A stretch of 64,000 nucleotides of DNA from Paracoccus sp. N5 (GCF_000371965.1 NZ_AQUO01000001.1:2364001-2428000); one strand, 5' to 3'. Positions 50,631-59,677 are shown, numbered from the stretch's first letter. The notes: generated from the letters alone by a model not told the origin. Made by a program: numbers and translations.

Positions 50631-52160
50631 ATGACAACAATAGACGAGGCCCATGTGCGCCAGCACGCGGCGGCGACCCGAACCCGCCCAAATGTGCGAC
50701 CGACGCTGTGTGATATGCAGTTGGATAGCCCGACCCGCCGGTTTCTGGTGGCAGTTCTAACGGCGTTCGGGCTTCTGCGGCTCTGGGCAATGTTTGCCGT
50801 ACCTTTCTCCGACACGACCGAGGCCCGCTATGGCGAAATCGCCCGCAAGATGGTTGAAACCGGGAACTGGCTGACACCGCAATTCGACTATGGCGTGCCG
50901 TTCTGGGGCAAGCCGCCGCTGCATACCTGGCTATCGGCAGGGGGAATGCAACTGTTCGGCGTGAACGAAGCGGCCGCTCGGTTGCCGATCATGCTGACCG
51001 CTCTGGCGGTTCTGTTTCTCGTCTGGCTGTGGGTGCGTGATACCGTCGGGCGCAATACGGCGTTGGTTGCGATGACGGTGCTTGCGACGATGGCGATGTT
51101 CTTTGGCGCTTCGAGTTTCGTGATGACCGACATGCCGATGGTTCTTTGCACGACGCTGGTCATGGTCGGATTCTGGCAGGCGGTCGGTGATGGCAACAGG
51201 CGTTGGGGTTATGGCGTCTTTCTAGGGCTGGCAATTGGAATGCTGGCCAAGGGGCCGGTGGCGGTTGTGCTGAGCGGCATTCCCCTGATGCTGTGGCTGG
51301 CCCTGACATGGAACTGGCACCTGCTGCGCTTGCTGCCATGGGCGCGCGGCATGGCATTGCTGATAGCGCTGGTCGCGCCTTGGTATGTCGCCGCCGAAAT
51401 CGCCACACCCGGATTCCTGCGCTACTTCCTCATCGGAGAGCATGTTCAGCGTTTCCTAACCCCCGGCTGGCAGGGCGATCTGTACGGGTCTGGCCATCGG
51501 GAAGCCAAGGGCATGATCTGGCTGTTCTTGCTGATGGCAGCCCTGCCATGGAGCTTGGTTGCCACCTTGCTACTGACCCGCCTGGACAAGACGGTCACAA
51601 TGTTCCGGCAGGATCGCTCGGGCTGGCTGGTTTATCTGTTGCTCTGGGCATTGTCGCCTTTGCTGCTGTTCACGCCCGCATCCAATATTCTCGCCGCCTA
51701 TGTCCTGCCCGGCCTTCCAGCTGCCGCTGTCTTGCTGGTGGTGCTGTTCACGCAGGTGTTCGAGGCCCAACCGAGCCGTGCAACTCGAACAGGATTTGCC
51801 ATCGCGACATCGGTAATCTTCGCGTTTTTCCTGGCGCTGATCTCGGGCGCGGTTTTCGCGCCGCAGAAGATCCGATTGAAATCCGACAAGCGGCTCGTTG
51901 CGGCCGCCAGCACAGCGATGCCCGATGCGCCGCTCTATACCCTCGGCGGGCGCAGCTACTCGGCCGAATTCTATTCGCGGGGCAAAGCGCGCGCCATTGA
52001 TCCCGCAGATTTCGCGCGACTGGCCGGCAGCGGTGCATCGGCGGCTTTTTCGGTGCCTCCGACCATGGCGTTGGAGGCGGCGACATTGGGTCTTGAAAAC
52101 TTGGGAGAATATGGGCGGCACGTCCTGTTCGTCACCCGACCGACGAACGAGGTGAAATGA
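50631..52160 (+). CDS. ArnT-like glycosyltransferase (PMT/GT83 family)
   Basis: 509 residues, about twelve membrane helices. The first periplasmic loop carries DTTEARYGEIARKM and PFWGKPPLHTWLSA, the acidic catalytic loop and substrate loop of ArnT/PMT enzymes, which move a sugar from undecaprenyl phosphate to lipid A or protein. Start ATG 50631 (AGGACA upstream), with ATG 50715 possible. The next gene, a GT2 polyprenyl-phosphate sugar synthase, overlaps by 4 bases. Confidence 0.85.
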   Translation: MTTIDEAHVRQHAAATRTRPNVRPTLCDMQLDSPTRRFLVAVLTAFGLLRLWAMFAVPFSDTTEARYGEIARKMVETGNWLTPQFDYGVPFWGKPPLHTWLSAGGMQLFGVNEAAARLPIMLTALAVLFLVWLWVRDTVGRNTALVAMTVLATMAMFFGASSFVMTDMPMVLCTTLVMVGFWQAVGDGNRRWGYGVFLGLAIGMLAKGPVAVVLSGIPLMLWLALTWNWHLLRLLPWARGMALLIALVAPWYVAAEIATPGFLRYFLIGEHVQRFLTPGWQGDLYGSGHREAKGMIWLFLLMAALPWSLVATLLLTRLDKTVTMFRQDRSGWLVYLLLWALSPLLLFTPASNILAAYVLPGLPAAAVLLVVLFTQVFEAQPSRATRTGFAIATSVIFAFFLALISGAVFAPQKIRLKSDKRLVAAASTAMPDAPLYTLGGRSYSAEFYSRGKARAIDPADFARLAGSGASAAFSVPPTMALEAATLGLENLGEYGRHVLFVTRPTNEVK

Positions 52161-53173
52161 TGGGCCGCATGCAGGATATCAGTCGCGAAACGGCAAACAT
52201 GAGGCCGCGCGCACTCGATTCAGGGCCATTGGCGCCCGATCTATCCTTTGTCATTCCGGCATATAACGAGGCAGAAACAATCGCGGAAACGCTGACACGG
52301 GTGTCGCGCAAGGCGCGCAGGCTGGTGCTGCATTCCGAGATCGTTGTCGTCGATGACGGCAGCAGCGACGAAACGCTGGAACTGGTCACATCCGGCCAAT
52401 GGGACCTGCCGGTTCGCCTGCTGCGTCTGTCGCGCAATTTCGGCAAGGAACAGGCGATCATGGCTGGGCTGCGTCATGCGACGGGCAAAGCCGTGGTAAT
52501 TCTCGACGCCGACCTGCAAGAGCCTTTGCGCTATGTCGATACGATGCTGGAGCGCTACCGAGAAGGCTATGAGATCGTCTACGCCGTCCGCGCCCATCGT
52601 GATGACGAAAGCTGGTTGAAGCGCCGCTGCACCGCCGCTTTTTACCGCTTCCTGAATATCGGCAGCGAGGTGTCAATGCCTGCCGGAGCGCGGGATTTCC
52701 GGCTGATGGATCGAAAGGTGGTCGATGCGCTTTGCGCCCTGCCCGAAAGAAATCGCTTCATGAAGGGGCTTTATGCTTGGGTCGGTTTCCGCTCGCTTGC
52801 CATCCCGGTCGAGTTGCAGCCACGCGGCGGGGGCAGCTCCAAGTTCCGCTTCCGCGGGTTGCTGAAACTGGGCATGACCGGGCTGACCGCTTTCACCGAC
52901 TGGCCATTGCGCATGTGGACCGGCATCGGAATGATCCTTGCCATGCTGTCGATCCTCTACGGGCTGTTTCTAGCCAGCCGCACGCTGCTGCTCGGCCATG
53001 CTGTGCCCGGCTGGTCCACGCTGGCAGTGGCGATCTTCTTCTTCAGTGGTATCCAGTTGATGTCCATCGGTGTGTTGGGCGAATATCTGGCGCGGGTCTT
53101 CAGCGAGGTGAAAGGCCGCCCCGGCTATCTGATCGCCGAGGATGTCACGATTGCCGCGTCACGCGAATGTTAG
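52157..53173 (+). CDS. GT2 family polyprenyl-phosphate glycosyltransferase (ArnC/GtrB-like)
   Basis: 338 residues. GT-A fold: FVIPAYNEAETI, VVDDGSSDETLE, NFGKEQAIMAGL, DxD-like ILDADLQ. The C-terminal two membrane helices (about residues 240-300) are typical of GtrB and ArnC. It should load a sugar onto undecaprenyl phosphate for use by the ArnT-like enzyme. Start overlaps the preceding stop (ATGA). Confidence 0.9.
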   Translation: MMGRMQDISRETANMRPRALDSGPLAPDLSFVIPAYNEAETIAETLTRVSRKARRLVLHSEIVVVDDGSSDETLELVTSGQWDLPVRLLRLSRNFGKEQAIMAGLRHATGKAVVILDADLQEPLRYVDTMLERYREGYEIVYAVRAHRDDESWLKRRCTAAFYRFLNIGSEVSMPAGARDFRLMDRKVVDALCALPERNRFMKGLYAWVGFRSLAIPVELQPRGGGSSKFRFRGLLKLGMTGLTAFTDWPLRMWTGIGMILAMLSILYGLFLASRTLLLGHAVPGWSTLAVAIFFFSGIQLMSIGVLGEYLARVFSEVKGRPGYLIAEDVTIAASREC

Positions 53174-53634
53174 GCGAGGTCGTGCGGTTCGCCCTGACCG
53201 GGGGTGCAGCAACGCTTGTCCATCTGGGCGCCGCGATTGGCCTTGTCCAGTTTGGCATGCTTCCGCTGATGAGCAACGCCGTTGCTTTCGTGATTGCCTT
53301 CATGGTCAGTTTCTTGGGTCACCATCTGTTCACCTTCGCCGGACATGGCTCGGCCGCGACCCAGACCTTCGGACGGTTCGCTGTGGTGGCGGCAATCGGA
53401 TTTCTAGCAAATGAAACCGTCCTGTTCCTATTGCTGGGCATCGGCTTGTTTCGTCTCGAAGCTGCCGTTCTGATCTCGACCGTCTTTGCAGCTATCTGTA
53501 CGTTCATCCTGTCGCGCACTTGGGCGTTTGCAGGGAGCGGTTGTGCTCGGGGCTGCGATAGGCCGAGCGGACGATCAGCGGCTTGCCGAGGCGATCACGC
53601 AGCGCCTGCAGTCTGTCGAGCGGCGGCGCGTTGA
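53167..53634 (+). CDS. GtrA-family membrane protein with replaced C-terminus
   Basis: Starts at ATG 53167, overlapping the GT2 gene. Four membrane helices in about 120 residues, as in GtrA flippases that move polyprenyl-phosphate sugars across the membrane: EVVRFALTGGAAT, SFLGHHLFTFAG, RFAVVAAIGFLANE and the closing SRTWAFAG. After about residue 122 the sequence is not GtrA-like (Cys/Arg/Ala-rich) and runs through minus-strand prophage DNA to a stop at 53634. The core looks intact, so it may still work. Confidence 0.82.
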   Translation: MLGEVVRFALTGGAATLVHLGAAIGLVQFGMLPLMSNAVAFVIAFMVSFLGHHLFTFAGHGSAATQTFGRFAVVAAIGFLANETVLFLLLGIGLFRLEAAVLISTVFAAICTFILSRTWAFAGSGCARGCDRPSGRSAACRGDHAAPAVCRAAAR

Positions 53635-53743
53635 CGAGCAGCTTGCCAGTGCCGCGGCAGGCGATTTCGGCTGGGCTGAAGTTCGGCCAGCGCCAGGCAC
53701 CGTCGGGCACGTCACGCCAATGACGGTAGAAGGTCGTGGTCAT
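53504..53743 (-). pseudogene. phage M15-type peptidase (endolysin), truncated
   Basis: Begins MTTTFYRHWRDVPDGAW, then FSPAEIACRGTGKLLVN, RLQALRDRLGKPLIVRSAYRSPEHNR. This is the N-terminal part of phage Peptidase_M15-type cell-wall hydrolases; the next expected residues (the zinc-binding SKHxxGxAxD region) are missing because the sequence joins gtrA near 53535. Non-functional. It marks the left edge of the prophage remnant. Confidence 0.82.
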
Positions 53744-53815
53744 ACGCGTCCTCCAAACGGAAAAACCCGCCTTCGAGGGCGTGTGTTCTGAACAATTGAT
53801 CGACGGCAACGCGCA

Positions 53816-54091
53816 TTACGGCCCGCTGCCAAAGATCCTGAGCTTGAGAACGATGCCGGCGAGCAGCGTCAGCATCACGCCGGTTGTGATCATGCGGACT
53901 GCCGTCTGCATCGCGGTGCGGCGCACCAGTCGGATGCAGTCCACCAGGGAGCGGAGGTCGCGGATGTCGAGCGCGGCTTCATCGCCATCGAGGCCAAGGT
54001 CAGCGAGGGCCCGTTTCGCGCCTTGCTCGGCGGCCCGGACCAACAATGCTTCCAGTTCGGCATCCGACCGATCAGAACTGTGCGGTGTCAT
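53816..54091 (-). CDS. phage membrane protein (DUF6127/holin-like)
   Basis: 91 residues from ATG 54091. A charged N-terminal half (ELEALLVRAAEQGAKRALADLGLD) is followed by one clear membrane helix near residues 62-84. Same size and layout as the small GTA/phage protein of the DUF6127 group; position beside a lysozyme-type gene suggests a holin-like role. Both are inference. Confidence 0.65.
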   Translation of the reverse strand: MTPHSSDRSDAELEALLVRAAEQGAKRALADLGLDGDEAALDIRDLRSLVDCIRLVRRTAMQTAVRMITTGVMLTLLAGIVLKLRIFGSGP

Positions 54092-54116
54092 CGGCGCCTC
54101 CCGCATCCTACGCCTC

Positions 54117-54443
54117 TCACGCCTCGGCCAGCATCTCGAGATAGGCGCCGCCCTCACTGGGCCGAGGGTCTTCCTTCAGGTCGAAGATCACCGCATCGAT
54201 GACGGCGCGCCATTCGGAGGTGATGGCGCGGGTCTCGGCGCTGGCACGGACCGTCAGGATAGCCGGCGACTTCGAGACCAGCCGTGCCTGCATGACGGCC
54301 TCGGAGCCGCGCAGGTAATGGACATGGCACCACAGGGTGAAGCGATCTTCCCATCCCTGGATCAGCATCCCGTCCGGATCGCGGATCATCACCGCCTCCT
54401 GGAAGGTGGCCCTGCGCCGCAGGCGCCCGGCAACCATGCTCAC
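54117..54443 (-). CDS. phage head closure / head-tail adaptor protein
   Basis: 108 residues, GTG 54443 or ATG 54437. Pattern RLRRRATFQ, WEDRFTLWCHVHYLRGSEAV, then LTVRASAETRAIT is the gp16/SPP1-type head-tail adaptor fold. It closes the portal opening to receive the tail. Overlaps the connector gene by 4 bases. Confidence 0.82.
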   Translation of the reverse strand: MSMVAGRLRRRATFQEAVMIRDPDGMLIQGWEDRFTLWCHVHYLRGSEAVMQARLVSKSPAILTVRASAETRAITSEWRAVIDAVIFDLKEDPRPSEGGAYLEMLAEA

Positions 54444-54979
54444 AGCCTGATCCTGCGATAGGGGGCGAGCAGCGCATCCACGGCCACGGGCAGCGCCGAT
54501 GGGCTGGTGCCCAGACTGACGGCCGCCCGGTTCTCATACCAATGGGCGATCAGCAGCAGCATGGCCTGGCGGATGGCGACGGGGATCTCGGCGGGGGCGC
54601 CATAGCCCGCGGTGAAGGTGATCGCCGCAGGACGGCCAAAGCCCGCGAGAGGTCGCAACAACAGGCGTTGGTCCCGCCGGTCGATCCGGTAATCGAGATC
54701 GCCGCCCGCGGCATCGGTGAACACGGCGCTGTCGATCTCGCTGTCGGGAAACGGCAGCAGGATGGGACCGGTGACGGCATCCAGACCCATCTGCCAGTTT
54801 TGGGTCACCAGGCAGCGGCCGAGGATGCCGGCCGGCCCGTCGAGCCAGGCGGTGGCAGCATCGATATAATGCTGGATCAGCAGGTCCTCGTCCTCGTGAT
54901 CGACCCGAAGCTGCGCCTTGGCCTCTTCCAGCGTGATCGGCGTGGCCGCGGGCGCGGTGATGCGGGTCAGCGTGAACAT
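54440..54979 (-). CDS. phage head-tail connector protein (gp6-like)
   Basis: 179 residues from ATG 54979. Begins ITAPAATPITLEEAKAQLRVDHEDED, the signature of the phage gp6/YqbG-type connector (part shown), followed by YIDAATAWLDGPAG and PVAIRQAMLLLIAHWYENRAAV. Binds under the portal. Translationally coupled to the adaptor. Confidence 0.88.
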   Translation of the reverse strand: MFTLTRITAPAATPITLEEAKAQLRVDHEDEDLLIQHYIDAATAWLDGPAGILGRCLVTQNWQMGLDAVTGPILLPFPDSEIDSAVFTDAAGGDLDYRIDRRDQRLLLRPLAGFGRPAAITFTAGYGAPAEIPVAIRQAMLLLIAHWYENRAAVSLGTSPSALPVAVDALLAPYRRIRL

Positions 54980-55046
54980 GGGCAAAACCCCCTGAGGCAG
55001 GGCACGGGCGGTCTTCACCGCCCGCGCAGTTATTGCAGCATCGAAC

Positions 55047-55487
55047 TCAGGCCTGATCGGCCTGCGGGTTGATCCGGCCGTGACCCTTGATCACCAGGCC
55101 GGCAATCGGCGTGCCGGTGGCATGGGTGCCTTCAAGCGCCGCCAGCAGCTTCAGGTAGCGTTTGGTTCCGACATAGCCGAAGCGGTAAACGGCGGCGGTG
55201 GCGTGGGCCTCGACCAGCGCCTTGATGATGCCGCCTTCGCCCACGGTCGGGACACCCAGCAGGTCGGCTGCAGTCACCGCCTCATAGCTGCTGTCGTCAT
55301 CGGAATGGGTCAGGATGAACTCGATCCTGTTGGTCGAGGTGAAGGTGATGCCGCCCGCGCCAATGGCGAGAATGATCTCGGCACCGTCATGACCGCGCAG
55401 ATCAATGGCCACGGGGGTGCTGTCGTCGGTGAGCGTGGCCACGTCGATGGCCGCGGCCACCGAGAGACTGGAATGCAGATCCTTCAT
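55047..55487 (-). CDS. phage hypothetical protein between capsid and connector
   Basis: 146 residues, beta-rich, starting MKDLHSSLSVAAAIDVATL. Contains DGAEIILAIGAGGITF, THSDDDSSYEAVTAADLLG and YRFGYVGTKRYLKLLAALEG. The layout (after the capsid gene, small beta domain) fits a head-decoration or spike-like protein, but I do not recognise a named family. No signal peptide. Confidence 0.65.
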   Translation of the reverse strand: MKDLHSSLSVAAAIDVATLTDDSTPVAIDLRGHDGAEIILAIGAGGITFTSTNRIEFILTHSDDDSSYEAVTAADLLGVPTVGEGGIIKALVEAHATAAVYRFGYVGTKRYLKLLAALEGTHATGTPIAGLVIKGHGRINPQADQA

Positions 55488-55567
55488 CGGATCCTCCTGT
55501 GCAGGAATGTGGGTGGGAAGACGCGGGCAGAACCCTGCCGCGCGCGCGCCTTGGTTCAGCCGGGCGA

Positions 55568-56854
55568 TCAGCTGGCCGCGATCTTCAGCAGCTTGATGGC
55601 ATCAAAATTCTGCACCCCGCCACCGACGCGCTTGGTGGTGTAGAAATGAACATAGGGCTTGTTGGTGAAGGGATCACGCAGCACCCGGATGCCGAAGCGG
55701 TCGACGATCAGATAGCCGCGCCGGAAATCCCCGAAGGCGATCGGGAAAGCTCCGACGGCAATATCGGGCATGTTGTCGTCATCGCTGATCGGATAGCCGA
55801 GCAGCGTCGCCGGCTGGCCAGCCTGGACCGGGGGCTGCCAGAGATAGAGTTCCTCGGTCTTCGACTTCAGCTTGCGGATCGCCGCCTGCAGCGAGCGGTT
55901 CATCAGGAAGCGCGCATTCTGCCGGTAGCCCTGCTTCAGCCCGTAGACGAGGTCGATCAGCGCATCGACGCCGTTATGGCTGGCATCGGTCAATGCTGCC
56001 GCCACGCCCGAGGCGGTGTAGCCGATCTTGCCCCAGGCGTAAGAGGCATTGGCGACCGTGTCATAGGCCAGGATGCCGCGGGGCCTGTTCACCCCGTCGC
56101 CGGTGATGAAGGCGGCAGCCTCGGCCTCGGCGAAGGCGGTCGAGACCTCCTCTGCCAGCCAGGCGGCGATATCGACACGGGCATCGTCGAGCAGGGTCTG
56201 GGTCGCGGCCGGGTTGGCGTAGATTTCCATTGCCGGGAAGGCCAGTTCCGCCAGGGTGGGCGTGGCGGTCTCGGGCCGGGCCTGGCGTTCGCCGACCCAG
56301 CCGGCTGCGGCCCCGCCCTGATTGACCAGCTTCTTGTAGCTGCCGGCCGAGATCGAGATGACGCTGGCGATCGACCGCATGGCCGAGACCGAGCCCAGCA
56401 CCCGGTCGATAATCTGTTCCATCTGGTCGGGGACGACATAGCCGCCATCGGGATCGCTGTCGGTGCGGAGGGCGGCCTTCACCTCCAACTCCCGCAACCC
56501 GGCCTCGACCCCGCGGCGGAAGAACTGGTTGAAGGCGCGGGCGTGCTCGCGGGTCTCGGGGCTGTCCGCCCGATCTACGCTGCCGACACCGCCGCCGAGC
56601 CTGGCTGCCGCCAGCATGGCATTTGTCTCGTCGAGCGCGCCCTGAAGCCGGGTGATCTCGGCATTGATGCGCTCCACCTTCTCGGCCTGCACGACATCGG
56701 CGAAGCGGGCGTTGATGCCGTTGATCTCGGCCTGATGCTCGTCCTTGAAGGCGGCAAAGGCGCGGTTCAGATCGGCAAGGATGGCGTTCGCGTCGCCGGT
56801 CTCGGCACGCACGCGAACGGCCCCGTGGATGCGGGGCGATTTCTGGATGCCCAT
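55568..56854 (-). CDS. HK97-type major capsid protein
   Basis: 428 residues. N-terminal delta region of about 110 residues predicted coiled coil (RFADVVQAEKVERINAEITRLQGALDE) that is normally cut away by the protease. Then the HK97 core, with GGYVVPDQMEQIIDRVLGSVS, SAGSYKKLVNQGG, PRGILAYDTV and FLMNRSLQAAIRKL. All elements are in frame, so the gene itself seems intact despite the broken prophage. Confidence 0.93.
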   Translation of the reverse strand: MGIQKSPRIHGAVRVRAETGDANAILADLNRAFAAFKDEHQAEINGINARFADVVQAEKVERINAEITRLQGALDETNAMLAAARLGGGVGSVDRADSPETREHARAFNQFFRRGVEAGLRELEVKAALRTDSDPDGGYVVPDQMEQIIDRVLGSVSAMRSIASVISISAGSYKKLVNQGGAAAGWVGERQARPETATPTLAELAFPAMEIYANPAATQTLLDDARVDIAAWLAEEVSTAFAEAEAAAFITGDGVNRPRGILAYDTVANASYAWGKIGYTASGVAAALTDASHNGVDALIDLVYGLKQGYRQNARFLMNRSLQAAIRKLKSKTEELYLWQPPVQAGQPATLLGYPISDDDNMPDIAVGAFPIAFGDFRRGYLIVDRFGIRVLRDPFTNKPYVHFYTTKRVGGGVQNFDAIKLLKIAAS

Positions 56855-56864
56855 GGGCTTCTCC

Positions 56865-57731
56865 TTATGAGCGGATGATATCGATGAGCTGCCGGATGGC
56901 GCTCACGGGGATGCCAGCGTTCTGCGTGGCGGGTTCGGCAGCGTTGCGCGTGCCGGTAATCTGTTTCAGCATCGCGCGCCGCTCGCTGCGGGGGATGCCT
57001 TGCTGCGCCAGAGCCGCGTCGATGCGGCGCCGCGCCTGAATGTCGGGGCGCGACTGCGCGCCGCTCTGCGGTGACCGCGCGAGCGGGCCGGCGGCCGAAC
57101 CCTCGACCATGCCGTCGGCCATCCCGGCCGTGATGGCCTCCTCGGCGCCGAGAAAGGTCTCGGCATCCAGCAACGCGGCAATCTCGACCTGTGACCTGCC
57201 ACTGCGGGCGGCATAGATCCCGGCCAGCGCGGCATCGAATGTCTCGAAGAGCGCAGCGGCCTCAGCCATATCGTGGCGATTGCCGATCACCACGCCCCAG
57301 GCATTGTGCAGCATCAGGAAGCTGCCGGGGCTCATGTGGATCTCGTCCCCGGCCATGGCGATGATGGAGGCCGCCGAGGCCGCGAGCCCCAGCACCTCAA
57401 CGGTGACCGCGGCCGGATGGGCGCGCAGCAGGTTGTAGATGGCAATGCCCTCGAACATGTCGCCGCCCGGCGAGTTGATCTGCACCGTCACCGCCTGCGG
57501 CCCGATCCTGCGCAAGGCCGCTGCGATCCGGCGCAGGCTCACTCCGCCGCCCATATCATCCTCGCCGATCACGTCGAAGATGGTGATGGTGCTGTCGCTC
57601 TCGGTGACGGAAGTGACCTGCGCGGCGACCGGCATTTCGGCCCAGCGGACCAATGCGTCTGATGGCGCATCGGCCTGGAACGCCGCGGGGCGCGGCAAGG
57701 CCGGTCCGGCAGGAAGATCACGCAGGCTCAT
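56865..57731 (-). CDS. phage ClpP-like prohead maturation protease
   Basis: 288 residues. ClpP/crotonase-fold protease: QINSPGGDMFEGIAIYN, the Ser in GLAASAASIIAMAG, the His in FLMLHNAWG, and an Asp further on. It removes the capsid delta domain during head assembly. About 60 C-terminal residues beyond the core are Arg/Ala-rich, a scaffold-like tail. Gene lies 10 bases upstream of the capsid gene. Confidence 0.9.
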   Translation of the reverse strand: MSLRDLPAGPALPRPAAFQADAPSDALVRWAEMPVAAQVTSVTESDSTITIFDVIGEDDMGGGVSLRRIAAALRRIGPQAVTVQINSPGGDMFEGIAIYNLLRAHPAAVTVEVLGLAASAASIIAMAGDEIHMSPGSFLMLHNAWGVVIGNRHDMAEAAALFETFDAALAGIYAARSGRSQVEIAALLDAETFLGAEEAITAGMADGMVEGSAAGPLARSPQSGAQSRPDIQARRRIDAALAQQGIPRSERRAMLKQITGTRNAAEPATQNAGIPVSAIRQLIDIIRS

Positions 57732-57880
57732 CGGATGGTCCTTTCGGATGTGTGCGGCTCATGGCTGAGCAAGAAAGACCGGCAGTTTCCTGCCGCTCTC
57801 CGCGCCTCAGGCGCTTGTGATGGATAATCAGCGGCGGTTGTCGGTTATCTGCTCAACCAAGAGTATGACGGAGCAGACCC

Positions 57881-58324
57881 ATGCGTATTTTCCAGAAACT
57901 GGCCGTATTGGCCGTCACCGCCGCCACTGTGGCCGCTGTGCCGGCCTCGGCAGACCCGGGACGGAGCAAAACCCATCATCGCGACCACTTCCGGACCAGC
58001 CAGGCAAGACACTGCCCGCCGGGGCTGGCGAAGAAGAACCCGCCCTGTGTTCCGCCCGGCCAGGCCAGAAAATATGACGATCGCAGGGATTATGATCGTC
58101 ACCGGCACCATGAGCGTCACCGGCACCATGACCGCTACGGGGTCCGGATCGGCGATATCCTGCGGATCGACGATTACCGGGTCATTCGCGATCCTCGCAG
58201 GATGAATCTCGAGACCCGTGACGACTGGCGCTATTACCGCGATGGCCATCGCGCCTATCGGGTTGATCGCGAAACCCGGAAGATTCTCTCGGTCATCGAG
58301 TTGATCGACGCCTTTACGAACTGA
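57881..58324 (+). CDS. RcnB-like His/Arg-rich periplasmic protein (phage moron)
   Basis: 147 residues, ATG 57881. Signal peptide ending PASA. The mature N-terminus has HCPPGLAKKNPPCVPPGQARK, the Rhodobacterales form of RcnB-family proteins, a very His/Arg/Asp-rich linker and a C-terminal RcnB motif (IDDYRVIRD... YRVDRETRKIL). RcnB keeps periplasmic Ni/Co balance. It stands alone on the plus strand between the portal and protease genes, both on minus, so it is foreign to phage morphogenesis. It probably has its own promoter in the 149-bp gap (57732-57880). Confidence 0.72.
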   Translation: MRIFQKLAVLAVTAATVAAVPASADPGRSKTHHRDHFRTSQARHCPPGLAKKNPPCVPPGQARKYDDRRDYDRHRHHERHRHHDRYGVRIGDILRIDDYRVIRDPRRMNLETRDDWRYYRDGHRAYRVDRETRKILSVIELIDAFTN

Positions 58325-58354
58325 GGCAGCGCCGGCTGCATTCCAGCCCCGAGA

Positions 58355-59650
58355 TCAGGGATCGGCTTGGGCGTCGGGATCGATAGATTCGTTCTCCTCC
58401 TTCCCGGCTTCTGCGGTCATGTTGGGCGGCGGATAATAGATGTCGCCGCCGTCACGTGGATTCTGGTCCTCGAGCGCGCGGATCTCGTTGGGGCTCCACA
58501 CACCCCATTGCAGACCCTTCACATAGGCCTCCCAGCGGGCCCGGATGTCGCCCTTGACGAGGGCTGCGCGGTTGAAACGGGCATAGAGCAGATCATCCGC
58601 GCCGATCAGGTCGCGGTCGATCGCCTCCTCCCACATGGTCAGGTGATCCTCGAGCGTATAGGCCACGAAGCCGATCGACTGCTGCTCGATGCCGGTGCCC
58701 CAGCTGGTGGACTTCTCGGTATCACCGATCATGTGCGGCGGCACCCCGAAGAACATGGCGATGTCGGTGCGGCTGAACTTTCTGCTCTCGATCCATTGCG
58801 CATCCTCGGCGGTCATCGCGATGCGGGCGTAATCCATACCTTCCTCAAGGATGAGGTGCTTGCCTTCCTGGTCACCGCCGGCGCGGAATGCCTCGAGCCC
58901 GGCCTTGAGATTGGCCACCGCCTCGGGTCCGAGCTTCTGCGGGTGCCTGAGCACGCCCGAGACCCGGGCGCCATTGCGGAAGGTGGTGGCGCCATGATCC
59001 TCCATTGCCAGCGCCAGCCCGATGGTCTCGCGGGCATAGGCGATGGGTGAGACCCCCCGCACCCCATCCAGCGTCAGCCCGACCAGATGCAGCACCTCGT
59101 CCTGCGCCAGCCGCAGACGCCTTCCATCGGGGCGGGTATAGAGAAAGCTCAGCGCCAGGTCCTTGTCCTGCACCACCTCGACCCGATCCGGATGCAGCGG
59201 GATCAGCGCCTGCACCGAACCGCGGGAGCGGACGATCATGGCATAGGCATTGCCGCGCAAGAGCAGATGCGCCTGCAGCATCCGACGGAACTGCGATGGC
59301 GTTTGCCAGCGATTGGGCCTTCGCCGCAGCAGCTGCCAGATCGAAACATCCGAGGCATCCTCGCGGGTCCGGGCATCGACCCGGCGCTTGATATGCAAGG
59401 GCAGAGTTGCCACCGCGCCGGAGATGATGCGCACGCAGGCATAGACTGCCGCCACCCGCATGGCGCTGTCAGGCGTCACCGCCATGCCGGAGCCGCTGAC
59501 CGCCCCGGCCCTCAGCGCCGCATCCAGCTCGGCAGCGGAGGTGATGACCAGCCCGCCACCCGCCTCCTGGACGGACGCGCGCGGTGATGGGGCGTGCGGA
59601 GGTGAGGCCGCAGGCGGGGCGCCTGCAAACCAGCGGGACCAGAAGGACAT
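58355..59650 (-). CDS. phage portal protein (HK97 type)
   Basis: 431 residues from ATG 59650 (GGAAAG upstream). Portal hallmark order: AVYACVRIISGAVATLPL, RRRPNRWQTPSQFRR, LHLVGLTLDGVRGVSPIAYA, KFSRTDIAMFFGVPPHMIG and TLEDHLTMWEEAIDRDL. Forms the dodecameric DNA entry channel. The end meets the opposite-strand RcnB-like gene after 30 bases. Intact. Confidence 0.93.
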   Translation of the reverse strand: MSFWSRWFAGAPPAASPPHAPSPRASVQEAGGGLVITSAAELDAALRAGAVSGSGMAVTPDSAMRVAAVYACVRIISGAVATLPLHIKRRVDARTREDASDVSIWQLLRRRPNRWQTPSQFRRMLQAHLLLRGNAYAMIVRSRGSVQALIPLHPDRVEVVQDKDLALSFLYTRPDGRRLRLAQDEVLHLVGLTLDGVRGVSPIAYARETIGLALAMEDHGATTFRNGARVSGVLRHPQKLGPEAVANLKAGLEAFRAGGDQEGKHLILEEGMDYARIAMTAEDAQWIESRKFSRTDIAMFFGVPPHMIGDTEKSTSWGTGIEQQSIGFVAYTLEDHLTMWEEAIDRDLIGADDLLYARFNRAALVKGDIRARWEAYVKGLQWGVWSPNEIRALEDQNPRDGGDIYYPPPNMTAEAGKEENESIDPDAQADP

Positions 59651-59677
59651 GGGCATTCTTTCCGTAAGACGGGTAAC

